A stretch of DNA of 64,000 bases from Pseudomonadota bacterium (GTDB taxonomy: Bacteria > Pseudomonadota > Gammaproteobacteria > Steroidobacterales > Steroidobacteraceae): assembly GCA_021808195.1 (NCBI GenBank), contig JAKBCE010000015.1, positions 1-64,000 of the forward strand, read 5' to 3'. A program made the position numbers and the translations under genes. The notes beneath the pieces were generated by a model. That model did not search any database. It saw only the letters and a program-made list of their open reading frames with translations, and was not told the origin of the DNA. Positions 63,698-64,000 of this stretch are shown one piece after another. Position 1 is the first letter of the stretch; the number at the start of each line of letters is the position of its first letter.

Positions 63698-64000
63698 TCA
63701 CGTTTTTTCATCCCGAACGCTTCGCTTTGACATAAGCATTTGAAATTCCTTCATTTCCTCAGCATTCAGCGGCCGGTCTCGGCTCTGCGCTTCAAGCGCC
63801 CGCAAGCGGTGCTCGGCACTCAGCCCGGCCAGCTTCTCAAGTGCTGCTCGCAGCTCAATGGCCGTGGCGCCCGCGTCATCGAGCACCGCTTCGCGCTCGA
63901 GCAGTCGCCCCAGATGCTCCCCGCCGGGACGATCGCGCCAGCGCTCGATGACCTGGGCCGATATCTGTAACGGCCGTTCGCGCAAATCATCGAGCAGCGC
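63698..64000 (-). CDS. dnaG: DNA primase, C-terminal end (cut by the window edge)
   Basis: The frame is open to the right window edge and gives about 100 C-terminal residues: helical, ending LNAEEMKEFQMLMSKRSVRDEKT, which matches the helicase-binding C-terminal domain of gammaproteobacterial DnaG. It precedes rpoD by 127 bases, the conserved macromolecular-synthesis operon order. The catalytic TOPRIM part lies outside the window. Confidence 0.85.
   Translation of the reverse strand, partial: ALLDDLRERPLQISAQVIERWRDRPGGEHLGRLLEREAVLDDAGATAIELRAALEKLAGLSAEHRLRALEAQSRDRPLNAEEMKEFQMLMSKRSVRDEKT

Overview
The window is a GC-rich bacterial chromosome segment, most likely from a gammaproteobacterium of the Xanthomonadales/Nevskiales/Steroidobacterales type. 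The evidence is the dnaG-rpoD pair with a CAU-anticodon tRNA close to rpoD (as around E. coli ileX), a trmB/kynU/kmo block, AmpG, DUF6763 and DUF4404 genes, and a large TonB-dependent receptor. The genus cannot be read from the sequence.

Region 1 (1-10037) is accessory. It opens with the tail of an FtsX-type permease. Two copies of a ~294 bp direct repeat (1415-1708 and 9696-9990, about 93% identical by eye) end in the 3' part of a tRNA-Gly(CCC) gene; only the right copy belongs to a complete tRNA. Between them lie a DUF4143 ATPase, a VapBC-type toxin-antitoxin pair, a complete RIT element (three overlapping tyrosine recombinases between 33 bp inverted repeats), and a VOC protein/TipAS-type MerR pair behind a MerR-like promoter. 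This looks like an island or tandem island remnant at tRNA-Gly.

Region 2 (10265-38060) is mostly core and housekeeping. It holds a LOG-family protein; a membrane protein/winged-helix regulator/cis-prenyltransferase operon; an EmrAB-type pump coupled to kynureninase and kynurenine 3-monooxygenase, then rhodanese and TrmB; MarC; a Rieske protein with AmpG; PyrE; a seven-gene MoxR-DUF58-DUF4381-BatA-BatB-TPR-BatD operon; and a five-gene operon in which an ECF sigma factor and a putative anti-sigma factor precede a bactofilin-like/RDD membrane protein and an RND pump with its adaptor.

Region 3 (38574-60711) is the most notable part: a compact locus that reads as catabolism of lignin-derived aromatic dimers. 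It contains an outer-membrane barrel and a TonB receptor; a LigF-type glutathione beta-etherase; a LigD/L-type C-alpha dehydrogenase; a second, heterodimer-type etherase pair resembling BaeA/BaeB; another C-alpha-dehydrogenase-like SDR; an aldehyde dehydrogenase; a PQQ quinohemoprotein alcohol dehydrogenase; a Nu-class GST (candidate glutathione lyase); an MFS transporter; a LigW-like 5-carboxyvanillate decarboxylase; a second aldehyde dehydrogenase; two AraC regulators; and an NTF2-like LdpA/PcfL-type lyase next to a lignostilbene dioxygenase. Together these would act on beta-O-4, beta-1 (or phenylcoumaran) and part of the 5-5' linkage chemistry and deliver vanillin or vanillate. The ring-opening and O-demethylation genes are not in the window. 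The individual families are known, chiefly from sphingomonads; their combination in one locus beside a gammaproteobacterial core is what deserves attention.

Region 4 (60927-64000) is core: tRNA-Ile2(CAU), a DUF4404 protein, rpoD with a long basic N-terminal extension, and the C-terminal end of dnaG.
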